NCBI RefSeq assembly: GCF_013255915.1
Contig: NZ_CP053896.1
Coordinates: 3,596,001-3,660,000 of the forward strand
DNA length: 64,000 nucleotides
Source of the DNA: Providencia rettgeri
Lineage (GTDB): Bacteria > Pseudomonadota > Gammaproteobacteria > Enterobacterales > Enterobacteriaceae
Direction of reading: 5' to 3'
Shown here: positions 43,888 through 54,329 of the stretch, in pieces
Layout: each line of letters starts with the position of its first letter
Numbering within the stretch: position 1 is the stretch's first letter
The notes under the pieces: model-generated
What the model was told of the DNA's origin: nothing
Databases searched by the model: none
The model's input: the letters and a program-made list of their open reading frames with translations, nothing else
Program-made: the position numbers and the translations under genes

Positions 43888-45231
43888 ATGAAAGAGCGCA
43901 GCACCGAGTTGGTTGATGAGTTTCGCCATTCGGTCCCTTATATAAACGCCCACCGCGGCAAAACATTCATTATTATGCTTGGTGGTGAAGCGATTGCGCA
44001 TGAAAATTTTCCTAGCATTGTCAATGATATAGGATTATTGCATAGTTTAGGCATCCGAATTATTGTCGTTTATGGTGCTAGGCCTCAAATTGAGGATATC
44101 TTAGCTGAACACAAATATGATGCGGTTTATCATAAACATACTCGTGTAACAGATGCGAATACACTTGAATATGTAAAACAAGCTTCTGGAGCTTTACAAT
44201 TAGATATCACGGCTCGGTTATCTATGAGCTTAGGTAATACCCCGCTTCAAGGCGCACATATTAATGTGGTTAGTGGTAATTTCGTTATTGCTCAACCTCT
44301 AGGGGTTGATGATGGCATTGATTATTGCCACAGCGGAAGAATCCGCCGTATTAATGAAGAAGCCATTAATAATCAGTTAGATAATGGTTCCATTGTGTTG
44401 ATTGGGCCGGTTGCAGTCTCTGTCACAGGAGAAAGTTTTAATCTGACCTCTGAAGAAATTGCAACTCAATTAGCAGTAAAAATGAAAGCGGAAAAACTGA
44501 TCGGTTTTTGCTCCTCACAAGGTGTAGTAGATAAAGAAGGCAATATTTTGTCTGAATTATTCCCAAATGAAGCAGAAAACCGTATTCAAGAGCTGGAATC
44601 TGAGGGCGATTACTACTCAGGAACCGTGCGTTTTCTACGTGGAGCCGCAAAAGCTTGTCGCCGGGGTGTCCGCCGTAGCCACCTATTGAGCTACCAAGAA
44701 AATGGTTCTTTAATTCAAGAATTATTCTCTCGCGATGGTATTGGTACCCAAATAGTCATGGAAAGCGCGGAACAAATCCGCCGTGCAAACATTAATGATA
44801 TTGGTGGAATATTAGAACTTATTCGCCCATTAGAGCAGCAAGGGATTTTAGTTAGACGTTCACGTGAGCAATTAGAAATGGAAATTGATAAATTTACCAT
44901 TATTGAACGTGATAACTTAGTCATCGCTTGCGCGGCGCTTTACCCTTACCCAGAAGAAAAATTAGGTGAAATGGCATGTGTCGCTGTTCATCCTGATTAC
45001 CGTAGTTCATCTAGGGGAGAGGAGTTACTGCACCGTATTGCCGTACAAGCAAAACAATTTGGTTTAGACAAGCTATTTGTACTAACAACTCGTAGCATCC
45101 ATTGGTTTCAAGAGCGTGGTTTTACCCCCGCGGAGATTGAGATGTTACCAATGAAAAAACAGGCTTTATATAACTACCAGCGCCGCTCTAAGATATTGAT
45201 TTTAGATTTAAAAAACCAAGCTGATAAGTAA
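43888..45231 (+). CDS. argA: amino-acid N-acetyltransferase (N-acetylglutamate synthase)
   Basis: ArgA makes N-acetylglutamate, the first step of arginine synthesis, and is feedback-inhibited by arginine. I start it at ATG 43888 ([20 protein letters not shown]), 447 residues, with AAGAGG upstream. An upstream frame would run through the ARG boxes. The amino acid kinase-like domain (about 20-285) has [12 protein letters not shown] and VYGARPQI. The C-terminal GNAT domain (about 295-430) has [20 protein letters not shown] as its acetyl-CoA loop. Confidence 0.97.
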   Translation: MKERSTELVDEFRHSVPYINAHRGKTFIIMLGGEAIAHENFPSIVNDIGLLHSLGIRIIVVYGARPQIEDILAEHKYDAVYHKHTRVTDANTLEYVKQASGALQLDITARLSMSLGNTPLQGAHINVVSGNFVIAQPLGVDDGIDYCHSGRIRRINEEAINNQLDNGSIVLIGPVAVSVTGESFNLTSEEIATQLAVKMKAEKLIGFCSSQGVVDKEGNILSELFPNEAENRIQELESEGDYYSGTVRFLRGAAKACRRGVRRSHLLSYQENGSLIQELFSRDGIGTQIVMESAEQIRRANINDIGGILELIRPLEQQGILVRRSREQLEMEIDKFTIIERDNLVIACAALYPYPEEKLGEMACVAVHPDYRSSSRGEELLHRIAVQAKQFGLDKLFVLTTRSIHWFQERGFTPAEIEMLPMKKQALYNYQRRSKILILDLKNQADK

Positions 45232-45277
45232 ATATTAGAATATTCAAAATGATTGCTATTTAGTCAATTACTTTAAC

Positions 45278-45307
45278 CCCAAACTATACAAGGATGCATA
45301 GTTTGGG
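45278..45307. terminator. convergent stem-loop after argA
   Basis: CCCAAACTAT and ATAGTTTGGG are a perfect 10-bp inverted repeat with a 10-nt loop, between argA and the convergent 189-residue gene. There is no clear T run. Confidence 0.55.
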
Positions 45308-45335
45308 CTATGGCTTTAACACAAATGAATAGCCA

Positions 45336-45905
45336 CTAAGCTATCTGAATAACCCTTGCTTTCTCACACAAAGGAATGGAGTCTAAATGCGGTTGTATTG
45401 CAGCTTTCATCTCAGCGAAAGAAGTACCATAAAAATAAAATGCCGTTTCTGTCGGGCCATCCCAGACCCCATGAATACTCCCAATATCTTCCACTGCTTC
45501 ATCTAGAGTATCGAATACTTCATTGATATCCCCATTTTCATAAACGTCATCAGCGAGCTCTGTCCCGTTGAAATAAATAGCCATACCTTCATCTGAGCCA
45601 AAATCGATTCGAACATCTTCGCCATGAATGAATAAACGAGAGCCCTTTGGAGCTAACATTGAAGAAAAAAGTTGAATAATTAAACTGATATTTTCGTCAC
45701 TAGCTTCTTCAAGTGCTATTTCTATATCGCATTCTTGCGCTTCGCCATTATCACTTAATAATGTTCCACCACCTGTAACATGGATATTTTTACCCATGCT
45801 TTTCATGACTTCATTAAATGCATCTTCTAAATCACCACGCCTAATCGGTTCAAGTCTTGCATTTAATGTTACTGTAATTGCCGTCATTGCTTGCTGGTTA
45901 TCCAT
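45336..45905 (-). CDS. hypothetical acidic protein with internal duplication
   Basis: I do not recognise this 189-residue protein. It is strongly acidic, with no signal peptide, membrane segment or cysteine-rich motif. The halves look like a tandem duplication. Residues 8-93 contain a beta strand, GDLEDAFNEVMKSMG, GGG, DIEIALEE, a helix and SRLFI. Residues about 108-188 contain a strand, GDINEVFDTLDEAVED, DGPTETAFYF, a helix and ARVIQI. Each unit predicts a beta-alpha-beta-beta-alpha-beta pattern. It starts at ATG with AAAGGTAATGAG upstream, 53 bp after recD on the same strand, a position empty in E. coli. Confidence 0.75.
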   Translation of the reverse strand: MDNQQAMTAITVTLNARLEPIRRGDLEDAFNEVMKSMGKNIHVTGGGTLLSDNGEAQECDIEIALEEASDENISLIIQLFSSMLAPKGSRLFIHGEDVRIDFGSDEGMAIYFNGTELADDVYENGDINEVFDTLDEAVEDIGSIHGVWDGPTETAFYFYGTSFAEMKAAIQPHLDSIPLCEKARVIQIA

Positions 45906-45958
45906 CTCATTACCTTTACTTTTGGGTTAAATATTCACGTAACTTACATATAAACTAG

Positions 45959-47806
45959 TCACATTAATTGGGTCGCTAAACCACTTCGCCGCTTGGTTGG
46001 TGTTTCAACTGCTCGACGTAATACCTTTGGGCTGCCATAAAGAGATAGCTCTTTTTTAGCTCGAGTTATCGCCGTATACACAAGCTCACGGGTCATTACG
46101 GGAGAATATACATTTGGTAAAACTAATGCGGTATGAGCAAACTCCGAACCTTGTGATTTATGAACGGTCATTGCATAAGCTGTTTCATGTTGTGGAAGTC
46201 GGTTAGGTTGTACCCCACGAATAGTCCCATCTGGAAATTGAAAATAGGCTCTCAGTGCATTTTCTTCATCCGGTAAAATGATGCCTATATCCCCATTAAA
46301 GAGTCCTAATGGACTGTCATTACGGCTAATCATAATTGGCCGGCCTGCATAGTGTTTATTCAATAAATTATATGGACGGTTTATTATCCCTTGCCTATGA
46401 AATAATTTTTCCAATTTATCGTTAAGGCCAATGACGCCAAAAGGGCCTTCTCGCAGAGCTGTTAGTACCCGATATTGGTTAAATTTTTTCAAAACTTGCT
46501 CAGGATCTTCTTTATTTTTAACCGCTAGTAGATATTCCTTATAATTTTCAGCGGCATCTAATAAAATTTTCGCGTAATCATCTGCGGTTTCTTGAATATA
46601 ACTATGTACATCTGGCCGCTGCTGATTTAGTAACTGTTGAACTCTAGAAACATTACCTTCATTTACAGCAAAAGCGAGTTGGCCAATCCCTGAATCTGCC
46701 GAAAAACGGTAGCTTTTACGCAGTAAACATAGGCTATCACGAATAACTGGGCCGTTTGGTGATGCATAAGATTCAACAGAATGCCCTGTTAACTCCAAAA
46801 GTTGAGACGCTCTTTCTGCACTATAACCGTTATCAGCAAACTGACAAATATCCCCTAATACTGCACCTGCCTCGACTGAGGCTAATTGGTCTTTATCACC
46901 TAGAAATATTAACTTTGCATTTTCAGGTAATGACTCAAGTAATTTGCTCATCATGGGTAAATCTACCATTGAGGCTTCATCAATAATCAATACATCAAGA
47001 GATAAACGATTATCTCGGTTATAGCGAAACTGCTGGCTCTCAGGTTGAGCCCCTAGTAAACGGTGCAATGTTTTTGCATGATTAGGCAAAACAGCACGTT
47101 CTTCATCGGTTAAAGGCATTTTTTTCATCGCCTCTCCGAGGGACTCCGTCAACCTAGCTGCAGCCTTACCGGTTGGAGCCGCCAACTCTATTCTAATTTT
47201 ATGGTGATACTTAGTTTCAAGTTTAATTAATGCAGCAAGGATACGTGCAACTGTTGTGGTTTTTCCTGTTCCTGGCCCCCCTGATATAATTGACACCTTA
47301 CTCGTTACAGCAACTGCTGCTGCAACTTTTTGCCAATCTATATCATCAGTAATGGGAAATAAGCTGTCTAGTACATTCTTAATTTGAACATTATTTTGCT
47401 TATCTATTAATGTATTAGAGAAAAATTTCGCAACATACTGCTCATATTGCCACATCCGTTGAAAATATAGATATTCCCCTGAAAGCACCAAAGGAGAGAT
47501 TTTGTTTTCTGTTGATAATGACACTGCATTTGCTTGTCTGAGCGTTTGATAGCGCTCTTGCTCACTCGGCTCTCCCATTTTTTGCCAAAACGCAGTTGCT
47601 AACTCTGGGTGCCTTCCCGCAAACAATTTGTCGGGGTCAACATCCGCCAGTGCTAGGCAAACGTGCCCAGCCATAGTTTCTGCGCTAAGGAGTGCTGCAA
47701 TCATAAGTACTATAGGACACTTATCATCAGAAATGCTGTAAGCAAATTGCACATCTAGAGGTGTAAAGATATGCTTCTCAATAGCTTGATTAAATAGGGA
47801 TTTCAT
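45959..47806 (-). CDS. recD: exodeoxyribonuclease V subunit alpha
   Basis: RecD is the fast 5'-3' helicase of RecBCD, the double-strand-break repair enzyme. The 615-residue SF1B helicase has Walker A in ISGGPGTGKTTTVARILA near residue 175 and DVLIIDEASMVDLPMMSKL as motif II near 275. The C-terminal AMTVHKSQGSEFAHTALVLP is motif V. Its ATG shares one base with the recB stop (TAATG). Confidence 0.98.
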   Translation of the reverse strand: MKSLFNQAIEKHIFTPLDVQFAYSISDDKCPIVLMIAALLSAETMAGHVCLALADVDPDKLFAGRHPELATAFWQKMGEPSEQERYQTLRQANAVSLSTENKISPLVLSGEYLYFQRMWQYEQYVAKFFSNTLIDKQNNVQIKNVLDSLFPITDDIDWQKVAAAVAVTSKVSIISGGPGTGKTTTVARILAALIKLETKYHHKIRIELAAPTGKAAARLTESLGEAMKKMPLTDEERAVLPNHAKTLHRLLGAQPESQQFRYNRDNRLSLDVLIIDEASMVDLPMMSKLLESLPENAKLIFLGDKDQLASVEAGAVLGDICQFADNGYSAERASQLLELTGHSVESYASPNGPVIRDSLCLLRKSYRFSADSGIGQLAFAVNEGNVSRVQQLLNQQRPDVHSYIQETADDYAKILLDAAENYKEYLLAVKNKEDPEQVLKKFNQYRVLTALREGPFGVIGLNDKLEKLFHRQGIINRPYNLLNKHYAGRPIMISRNDSPLGLFNGDIGIILPDEENALRAYFQFPDGTIRGVQPNRLPQHETAYAMTVHKSQGSEFAHTALVLPNVYSPVMTRELVYTAITRAKKELSLYGSPKVLRRAVETPTKRRSGLATQLM

Positions 47807-50800
47807 TAAGTTGCTTCCCCTTGCTGAACATTTTTAAATAAGCTATCTAACGCTTCAATAAAAGGCTCTATAGGGCGATAAAAGAAAATGCCGTTACTTG
47901 AGTGAATATTATCTATGCCTCGTAAAAATAAATAATAAACGCCACCAAAATGAGTTTCATAATCATAATTAGGCATTCTTTGCTTGAGGTAACGATGTAA
48001 CGCTAACGAATATAGTTGATATTGCAAATCATAGCGGTGGTCTATCATCGCTTCAGCCATGGCTTCTTGGGTATAAAAACTGGCATCTTTCCCTAAATAA
48101 TTTGATTTATAATCAAGAAGATAAAATTTGCCTTTCCAGTAAAAGGTGAGGTCAATAAACCCCTTTAAAATACCTTGAACTCTCTCAAAATTTAGCGGAG
48201 GACAACGTTGTGATAATGGGTCATATTGGTGCGTTATCTTATCTAAATGACTGGCACTCAATAGGGAATCAATAGGGAGATAAAACTGCATTTCATCCAA
48301 TTGGTCTTGAGCCTGTAATGCAGATAAACATAACCCGTCTTCTGATAGTGGTGCCTGTACAATTGCATTCAGCCATTCTTGCAGCATCGGTGCCCACTGT
48401 ATGTCAAACCCTGAGGATTCAAGTTTTTCAGACAACCATTCTTGAGAAATATGCCCACTAAAATCAATCTCCTCCATCAAGTTATGCAAAAATGTTCCCG
48501 GTGATGCACCTTTAGGAAATTGATGAGGAGTTAGGATAAGAGACTCGTCATCCTGTTGCTCCACATCAACACTAGCCTCAATATCCATATTAGGGGCTAA
48601 TGAATTAGCAAATTGCAATGCTGAAACTGATTCTTCTGCTTCAGTATGGCTTGAACCATAACTTAACCCCGAATAGCTGGTAACACGCCAGTGGTCATTA
48701 AAATGACGAGTCACTGCTCTTGCCGATAAGTTTACGCTATCATTTTGTTCTAATAGCACGCGTTCCGACTTAGGTTGATTAATCACTGCAACATCAATAA
48801 CGTCATTGCTAATTTCAGCTAGCATGTCGTTCAATAGTAGGCTATCTCCTGCTTGCCCTTTTTGGATGACGTAACCCAGCGCAGATAAGTGTAAATCGGT
48901 TTCACCACTTTTTTTTCTGTTACCTTTAATTAATGGTGCAATACCGACACTACAGTGATAGATAGCCCTTGTGAGTGCTACATATAATAAGCGTAGGTCT
49001 TCTGCTAGACGCTCTTCATCAGCTAGAGCAACATTTTCTTCACTATCGTTTAAATCTAGCCGTACTGCATAATCCGTTCTATCGTGATATAAACCTTTAG
49101 ATTGGGGTAGAAAATTGCTCGCAAAAGGCAACCAAACAATCTTATATTCAAGGCCCTTAGATTTATGTATGGTACTGATCTGCACCAAATGTTTATCACT
49201 TTCAAGACGCATTTGTTGTGCGTCAGATTGATGATCAGGATGGGCAATTTGTTGCGCCAGCCAACGTGTTAGTGTGTGCTCACCTTCAAGCTGTAATGAC
49301 ATTTCTTGTAACAGCTCACCAATATGCATCACATCCATTAAGCGACGCTCTCCATCGGCACCTGATAATAACGTTTCTGCAATTTTCCTCTGTGCCATGA
49401 TCATTCTAAGCATGGGGAGCACGCCTCGTTTTTGCCACACCATGGCATAACGAGCAAATTCATCTACAATTTTTTCCCACGATTTTTCATCATGGTTTAG
49501 GTCATCAATTTGTTTAGCGGTTAAACCCAATATTCCTGTCGCCAATGCACTGCGCAAAACACGTTCTTTTTCCGGTGTTAAAACTGCCTGTAGTAACCAC
49601 AGTAAATCTCTCGCTTCCGGTGTTGAAAATACACTTTCCCGATTAGATTGAAACACAGAAGGGATATTTAACCGATTTAAAGCATCACGAATCAATACAG
49701 CTTCACGTCGGCTACGAACCAACACAGTAATATCAGAAGCTTCTACAGGAGTATGTGCTCCTTTATTGTCAAAATAGCTACTACCCTGAAACCCGCCTTG
49801 TAAATATTGTGCGATTTGCGCTGCACATTGTGAAGCTGTTGCCTGTTCATATTCAGCAACTGAGACACCTTCTGCTTCCACTTGCCAAAATGTAAGTGCT
49901 TTGACCACTTCGCCATCATGAATAAGTTTTTTACCGCTATTTTGCTTAGCGAAATTAACGGGTTGAAAAGGAATTTGCTCAAAAATAAATGGTGACTGAC
50001 AGTGGCCAAATAAGTGATTAATAGCTTCAACCATATTTTGCGATGAACGATAGTTAGTCTCTAATGTGTAGTGAGCACTAACTTCATTTTTTGCTTCGAT
50101 ATAGGTGAAAATATCTGCGCCCCGAAAAGCATATATAGCTTGTTTAGGGTCGCCGATGAAAAGTAATGCGCTGTCATTAACTTCCCGATAAATTCTTTGA
50201 AAAATACGGTATTGCTGTGCATCTGTATCTTGAAACTCATCTATCATCGCAACAGGAAAGCGTTGACTAATAGCTTGAGCTAAAAATTTCCCACTTTCTT
50301 GAGCAAGAGCACCGTCTAAACGGGTCAATAAATCATCAAACCCCATTTCACCACGATTATGTTTTTCATTAGTAATCGCTTCCCTCACCTCTGAAATGGC
50401 CAGTGGAATAACCAGATCTTTTAGAGTTAATGATTGAGAAAGTAGCTCATCTATACTTTGGAAAACAATATGTTCTGGCCCTAAGCCACTTTTTGATTTT
50501 TTATGTAATACCGTTTGTGAGAAACGTTCAAGATCTTTAGGAAGCTGATAATCTTCTGTTTCTTCTTGGGCCCATTCGCCTATTTTTATCAGCCATGAGG
50601 GAAGAAAACGAGTACTGTAACTTCGTTTATCCACATCTGAATCAGCGATAAGCTTCTCAAAATCCGCTGAGTTTTCTAACCAGGCCGTTTTAACTGACTC
50701 AATTAACAAGATTAGCCGCTGATGCCGTTCTTCTAGAGTTTCTACTTGTTTCGGTTGGTTAATAATTAAAGGAATGTCACCTTGCAAGAAAGGTTTAATC

Positions 50801-51414
50801 TCCGAAAGTAATGCTTCAGGACTAGTCCACAGTGACTGAATGACTTTCGTCATGGAGTAATTCAGAGGATAAAAATGGCGGCGCCAAAAGTCTGCACAAG
50901 CTTGTTTTTGAATCGGAAATTCATCTTGAATCATTGTTTGTTCGAACAATACTCCCGACTCAAATGCATTATGAACTAGCATTCTTTGGCAAAAACCATG
51001 GATAGTATATATGGCGGCTTCATCCATTTGCCTTTCCGCTGCCTGCAACCATTGCGCAGCGAATTTTCTTTGGGATTCCCCCGAAAGCTCAGCTAATAAT
51101 TCAAGATACTCAGGTTGCGACTCGAAACCAACGCCATTTCTTAAGCAAACTAAGCGCATATCATGAATACGTTGACGAATACGTCCCCGTAACTCATTCG
51201 TCGCAGCCTCAGTAAATGTTACAACTAAAATTTCTTCAACACTTAACGGCCTAGGAAACGCATTAACGTCTCCCAGACCTAATAAAAGCCGCAGATAAAG
51301 TATACCAATTGTATATGTTTTACCCGTTCCTGCAGATGCTTCAATTAACCGCTGCCCACGCAGAGGTAAGGAAAAAACATTCAGTAATTGGGACTCTACC
51401 TGCACTTTATTCAC
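47806..51414 (-). CDS. recB: exodeoxyribonuclease V subunit beta
   Basis: RecB supplies the 3'-5' helicase and the single nuclease site of RecBCD, and loads RecA after Chi. The 1202-residue protein has Walker A in LIEASAGTGKTYTI near residue 23 and motif II MIDEFQDTDAQQYRIF near 390. Motif V is in STIHKSKGLEYKIVWLPFA. The C-terminal PD-(D/E)xK nuclease has GTFLHNLMEEIDF and GFIDLTFYWKGKFYLLDYKS. The start is GTG at 51414, overlapping the ptrA stop as GTGA. Confidence 0.98.
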   Translation of the reverse strand: MNKVQVESQLLNVFSLPLRGQRLIEASAGTGKTYTIGILYLRLLLGLGDVNAFPRPLSVEEILVVTFTEAATNELRGRIRQRIHDMRLVCLRNGVGFESQPEYLELLAELSGESQRKFAAQWLQAAERQMDEAAIYTIHGFCQRMLVHNAFESGVLFEQTMIQDEFPIQKQACADFWRRHFYPLNYSMTKVIQSLWTSPEALLSEIKPFLQGDIPLIINQPKQVETLEERHQRLILLIESVKTAWLENSADFEKLIADSDVDKRSYSTRFLPSWLIKIGEWAQEETEDYQLPKDLERFSQTVLHKKSKSGLGPEHIVFQSIDELLSQSLTLKDLVIPLAISEVREAITNEKHNRGEMGFDDLLTRLDGALAQESGKFLAQAISQRFPVAMIDEFQDTDAQQYRIFQRIYREVNDSALLFIGDPKQAIYAFRGADIFTYIEAKNEVSAHYTLETNYRSSQNMVEAINHLFGHCQSPFIFEQIPFQPVNFAKQNSGKKLIHDGEVVKALTFWQVEAEGVSVAEYEQATASQCAAQIAQYLQGGFQGSSYFDNKGAHTPVEASDITVLVRSRREAVLIRDALNRLNIPSVFQSNRESVFSTPEARDLLWLLQAVLTPEKERVLRSALATGILGLTAKQIDDLNHDEKSWEKIVDEFARYAMVWQKRGVLPMLRMIMAQRKIAETLLSGADGERRLMDVMHIGELLQEMSLQLEGEHTLTRWLAQQIAHPDHQSDAQQMRLESDKHLVQISTIHKSKGLEYKIVWLPFASNFLPQSKGLYHDRTDYAVRLDLNDSEENVALADEERLAEDLRLLYVALTRAIYHCSVGIAPLIKGNRKKSGETDLHLSALGYVIQKGQAGDSLLLNDMLAEISNDVIDVAVINQPKSERVLLEQNDSVNLSARAVTRHFNDHWRVTSYSGLSYGSSHTEAEESVSALQFANSLAPNMDIEASVDVEQQDDESLILTPHQFPKGASPGTFLHNLMEEIDFSGHISQEWLSEKLESSGFDIQWAPMLQEWLNAIVQAPLSEDGLCLSALQAQDQLDEMQFYLPIDSLLSASHLDKITHQYDPLSQRCPPLNFERVQGILKGFIDLTFYWKGKFYLLDYKSNYLGKDASFYTQEAMAEAMIDHRYDLQYQLYSLALHRYLKQRMPNYDYETHFGGVYYLFLRGIDNIHSSNGIFFYRPIEPFIEALDSLFKNVQQGEAT

Positions 51415-54329
51415 TCAGCATCTTCCTTTATTGGTAAAATCTTTTGCAACTGAGAAGCTGTTGGGTAAAGCACCCAATCTTTCAGATGAGCATACCCTAC
51501 TTTAGTATCAACTCCTTGGCCTATAACTTGGGAGCTTACTGCTAACCCCTTGTGCTTTATAACTGCATTTTCATAATACTCAATGACTTGTTCTTTCGTT
51601 GCTGCCCCTAAAGTTGCAATAACTTTTTCACGAGTATCAAAACTGAAAATATTTCTAGAAAAATCAGATGAATAACGGCCTACTTCCTCATAGAACGTTT
51701 GAGGTGGTTGATTCATCTCCGTGATAATGGATTGTTTATATTGATTAAATTCATCTATCGGCAGCTTTTTCAGTTTCTCTAATGTTTGAAGATAGAATTG
51801 TTGGTAACGAGTATTCAAGTAACTCGGTGTTTTGGCATTACTTTGAATTAAAAAGCCCATTCCCCACTGATCCCCCAGCCCTGCTTTAAAAGCAAATACT
51901 GCGTAACCCAGTTGCTCATTGGTTCTTAATTGGTCATAAAACCAAGGCTGAATTACCTTAGAAAGAATACCTGATAATACTGCGCCATCAATGCGGCTAT
52001 AACCGTCTGGAATAAAGATTTCAGCAAGTGCATTATCTGAGCTATTCCCCTGTTTATGAAAATCTGCTAGGTAATTTTTGTCGATAACTACAATATCACC
52101 ACGCCACCAATTGGTACCTTCGCTCTTTAATAATTGCTGTGCATCTTTAATAGTTTTAATGCTTTGCGACTCAGTCATATTACCAAAGACCAGCGCTTGT
52201 AATGCTGCACTCTTAACTATCATTTCACGGTAATTAGTGATGTCTTGCAATGAAATTTTATCTAGCTCGGCTAAACGCTGTTCTTGCTCAAAATAAGGTA
52301 CACTATTAATACGCTGAAGCGGCTGCATGGCTAGCTCATAAGCTTTCGCATTATTAGCAACTTCAATTTGCTCTTTATACCAAGATTTCGCTTGAACTAA
52401 TTCTTGTTCCGTTGGCTCAAAATTCAGGTATAGCTTTATCATGGATAAAAAGAGTTCAGGTAAATGTTGGGTGTAACCACTGGCATTTAATTGCAGACCA
52501 ATTCCCTGAGAAACAGAGACAGACATACCAGCTACAGATGCCTGATATTGCAGTTCATCCATTTTCAATGAAGCGATATATTGTAATAAAGAGCCCGTTA
52601 CTTGTTGCTTAGCATCTTTATCACCTTGGTTAGAACGTAATGATAAAGTGATACTCGCCTTTGGCTCATCTGCAAAATATTGACTTGGCATATATAACAC
52701 TCGTGTATTGCCATCTTGATAGATGAATTCGGGGTGTTTATAAGCCTTATCAGTTTTAATTAGTGATAAATTATCAGCAATATAAGGGTTTAAAGCAGGC
52801 AATTTAAAATTCATTTTAGATTCTAAACTTGCCCAGGTTTTAAATTGTTTTGCTGTGATTTTATTGACCTGATACGGTGCATCGACAAAATAGGCTTTTT
52901 TGTTATTCGGTTCATTTGGACTAATAAACCAAATCCTCGCCTCTTGCGCGGTGAGCTCTGATAAACGCTGTTTAATCGCTTCAGGCTCATACTTATCTGC
53001 AATGTAATCTGAATCAAGAACATGATTAACAGGAACATCAATCATTTGGTCTGATAGCCATTCAATGTAGTTCATATCCCTGACAATTGAACCATAACGG
53101 AATGATAAATTAAGAACTTTTGCTATTTCATCAAAGTAACTTTTATTGACCCCATCATTTTTAATTAACTCAAGATAAGAAAAGATAGCTGCAATAATTT
53201 CGTCTCTTTCTTGTAACCCTTTATCAGTCAATGTCACATAAATAGAGAATGAACCATAGTTTCTATCTAAATTTGGAGTGGCAGAGGCACTGATACCTTC
53301 AGCAAGCCCTTGCGATATTAACCAATCAGCCAATGTTCCGGGGCTTCTATTACCAATTAAGTAACTAATATAGTTGTCACTTTTACTGCGAAAATCTGCC
53401 ATATTATTTTTAATACTGAATTCAATTTGTATGGCTTTTTGCGGTTGCGCTGGCACATAATGAATAATAATACCTTTTTCATTATCCGTTACTGCTGGGA
53501 TATTAACAGCGGGAACACTTGCGTTAAAATTAGGTATACGCCCAAATGTTTCCTGTGCAATATTCGCTAATGATTCGATAGATTGGTCGCCGTAAAGCAC
53601 TGCATTCATTAGGTTTGCAGAATAATACTGCTTATAAAAACCCACAAGCTCATCTTGTAGTTTGCTATTAGGTTTATCTTTCAGAGTCTCTAAATTCCCC
53701 CCCGAAAAACGTGAGTTCGGGTGTAATGGGTTCAATGTTTCAGAACGTACTTGCCATATACGCATCCCGTCACGAGAACGTGCCATTGTAAGTTCTGCAT
53801 TAACTGCATTACGTTCTCTGTCTGCATTAATCGGGTCTAAAAGTGGCTCAGCTAATGCGTCTGCAAGCCTATCCGTCGCTTCTTTTAATGCACCATTTTC
53901 AACTTCAAAGTAATAAGCAGTACGATGAGAAGCGGTACTTGCATTATGGCTACCACCGTGTTTTTGCAAAAATTCAGAGAAACTACTTGGCTCTGGGTAC
54001 TTTTTGGAACCCATTAAAACCATATGCTCTAAATAATGAGCCAGCCCTAATTGGCTATTTGGGTTTTCAATACTACCAACAGGTATCGATACCGCAGCCA
54101 ATGATTTTGTTGCTTTGGCATCTGATACCAATAAAACCGTCATATCATTACTAAGTTTGATGGCTTTATATTCCCTAGGGTCTCTTTCACTTTTATTTAC
54201 TGTTTCAGGCAAAACTTGCCAAAGTGGTTGCGCTGCTATTGCTTGACCACCGAAAAAAATTATCAGTAATAAAAATAGATGAGCGATATTTTTGGATAAA
54301 TATTGCATCCTTTGTTGCTCTCCTGTCAT
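51411..54329 (-). CDS. ptrA: protease III (pitrilysin)
   Basis: Pitrilysin is a periplasmic zinc endopeptidase that degrades small peptides such as insulin chains. The 972-residue M16 precursor has an N-terminal signal peptide ending near AIAAQPL. The Met at residue 8 is an equally good start. The inverted zinc motif HYLEHMVLMGS lies near residue 95, with the third ligand Glu in ERNAVNAELTMA. It overlaps recC and recB by 4 bp each, placing a protease inside the recBCD operon, as in E. coli. Confidence 0.97.
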   Translation of the reverse strand: MTGEQQRMQYLSKNIAHLFLLLIIFFGGQAIAAQPLWQVLPETVNKSERDPREYKAIKLSNDMTVLLVSDAKATKSLAAVSIPVGSIENPNSQLGLAHYLEHMVLMGSKKYPEPSSFSEFLQKHGGSHNASTASHRTAYYFEVENGALKEATDRLADALAEPLLDPINADRERNAVNAELTMARSRDGMRIWQVRSETLNPLHPNSRFSGGNLETLKDKPNSKLQDELVGFYKQYYSANLMNAVLYGDQSIESLANIAQETFGRIPNFNASVPAVNIPAVTDNEKGIIIHYVPAQPQKAIQIEFSIKNNMADFRSKSDNYISYLIGNRSPGTLADWLISQGLAEGISASATPNLDRNYGSFSIYVTLTDKGLQERDEIIAAIFSYLELIKNDGVNKSYFDEIAKVLNLSFRYGSIVRDMNYIEWLSDQMIDVPVNHVLDSDYIADKYEPEAIKQRLSELTAQEARIWFISPNEPNNKKAYFVDAPYQVNKITAKQFKTWASLESKMNFKLPALNPYIADNLSLIKTDKAYKHPEFIYQDGNTRVLYMPSQYFADEPKASITLSLRSNQGDKDAKQQVTGSLLQYIASLKMDELQYQASVAGMSVSVSQGIGLQLNASGYTQHLPELFLSMIKLYLNFEPTEQELVQAKSWYKEQIEVANNAKAYELAMQPLQRINSVPYFEQEQRLAELDKISLQDITNYREMIVKSAALQALVFGNMTESQSIKTIKDAQQLLKSEGTNWWRGDIVVIDKNYLADFHKQGNSSDNALAEIFIPDGYSRIDGAVLSGILSKVIQPWFYDQLRTNEQLGYAVFAFKAGLGDQWGMGFLIQSNAKTPSYLNTRYQQFYLQTLEKLKKLPIDEFNQYKQSIITEMNQPPQTFYEEVGRYSSDFSRNIFSFDTREKVIATLGAATKEQVIEYYENAVIKHKGLAVSSQVIGQGVDTKVGYAHLKDWVLYPTASQLQKILPIKEDAE

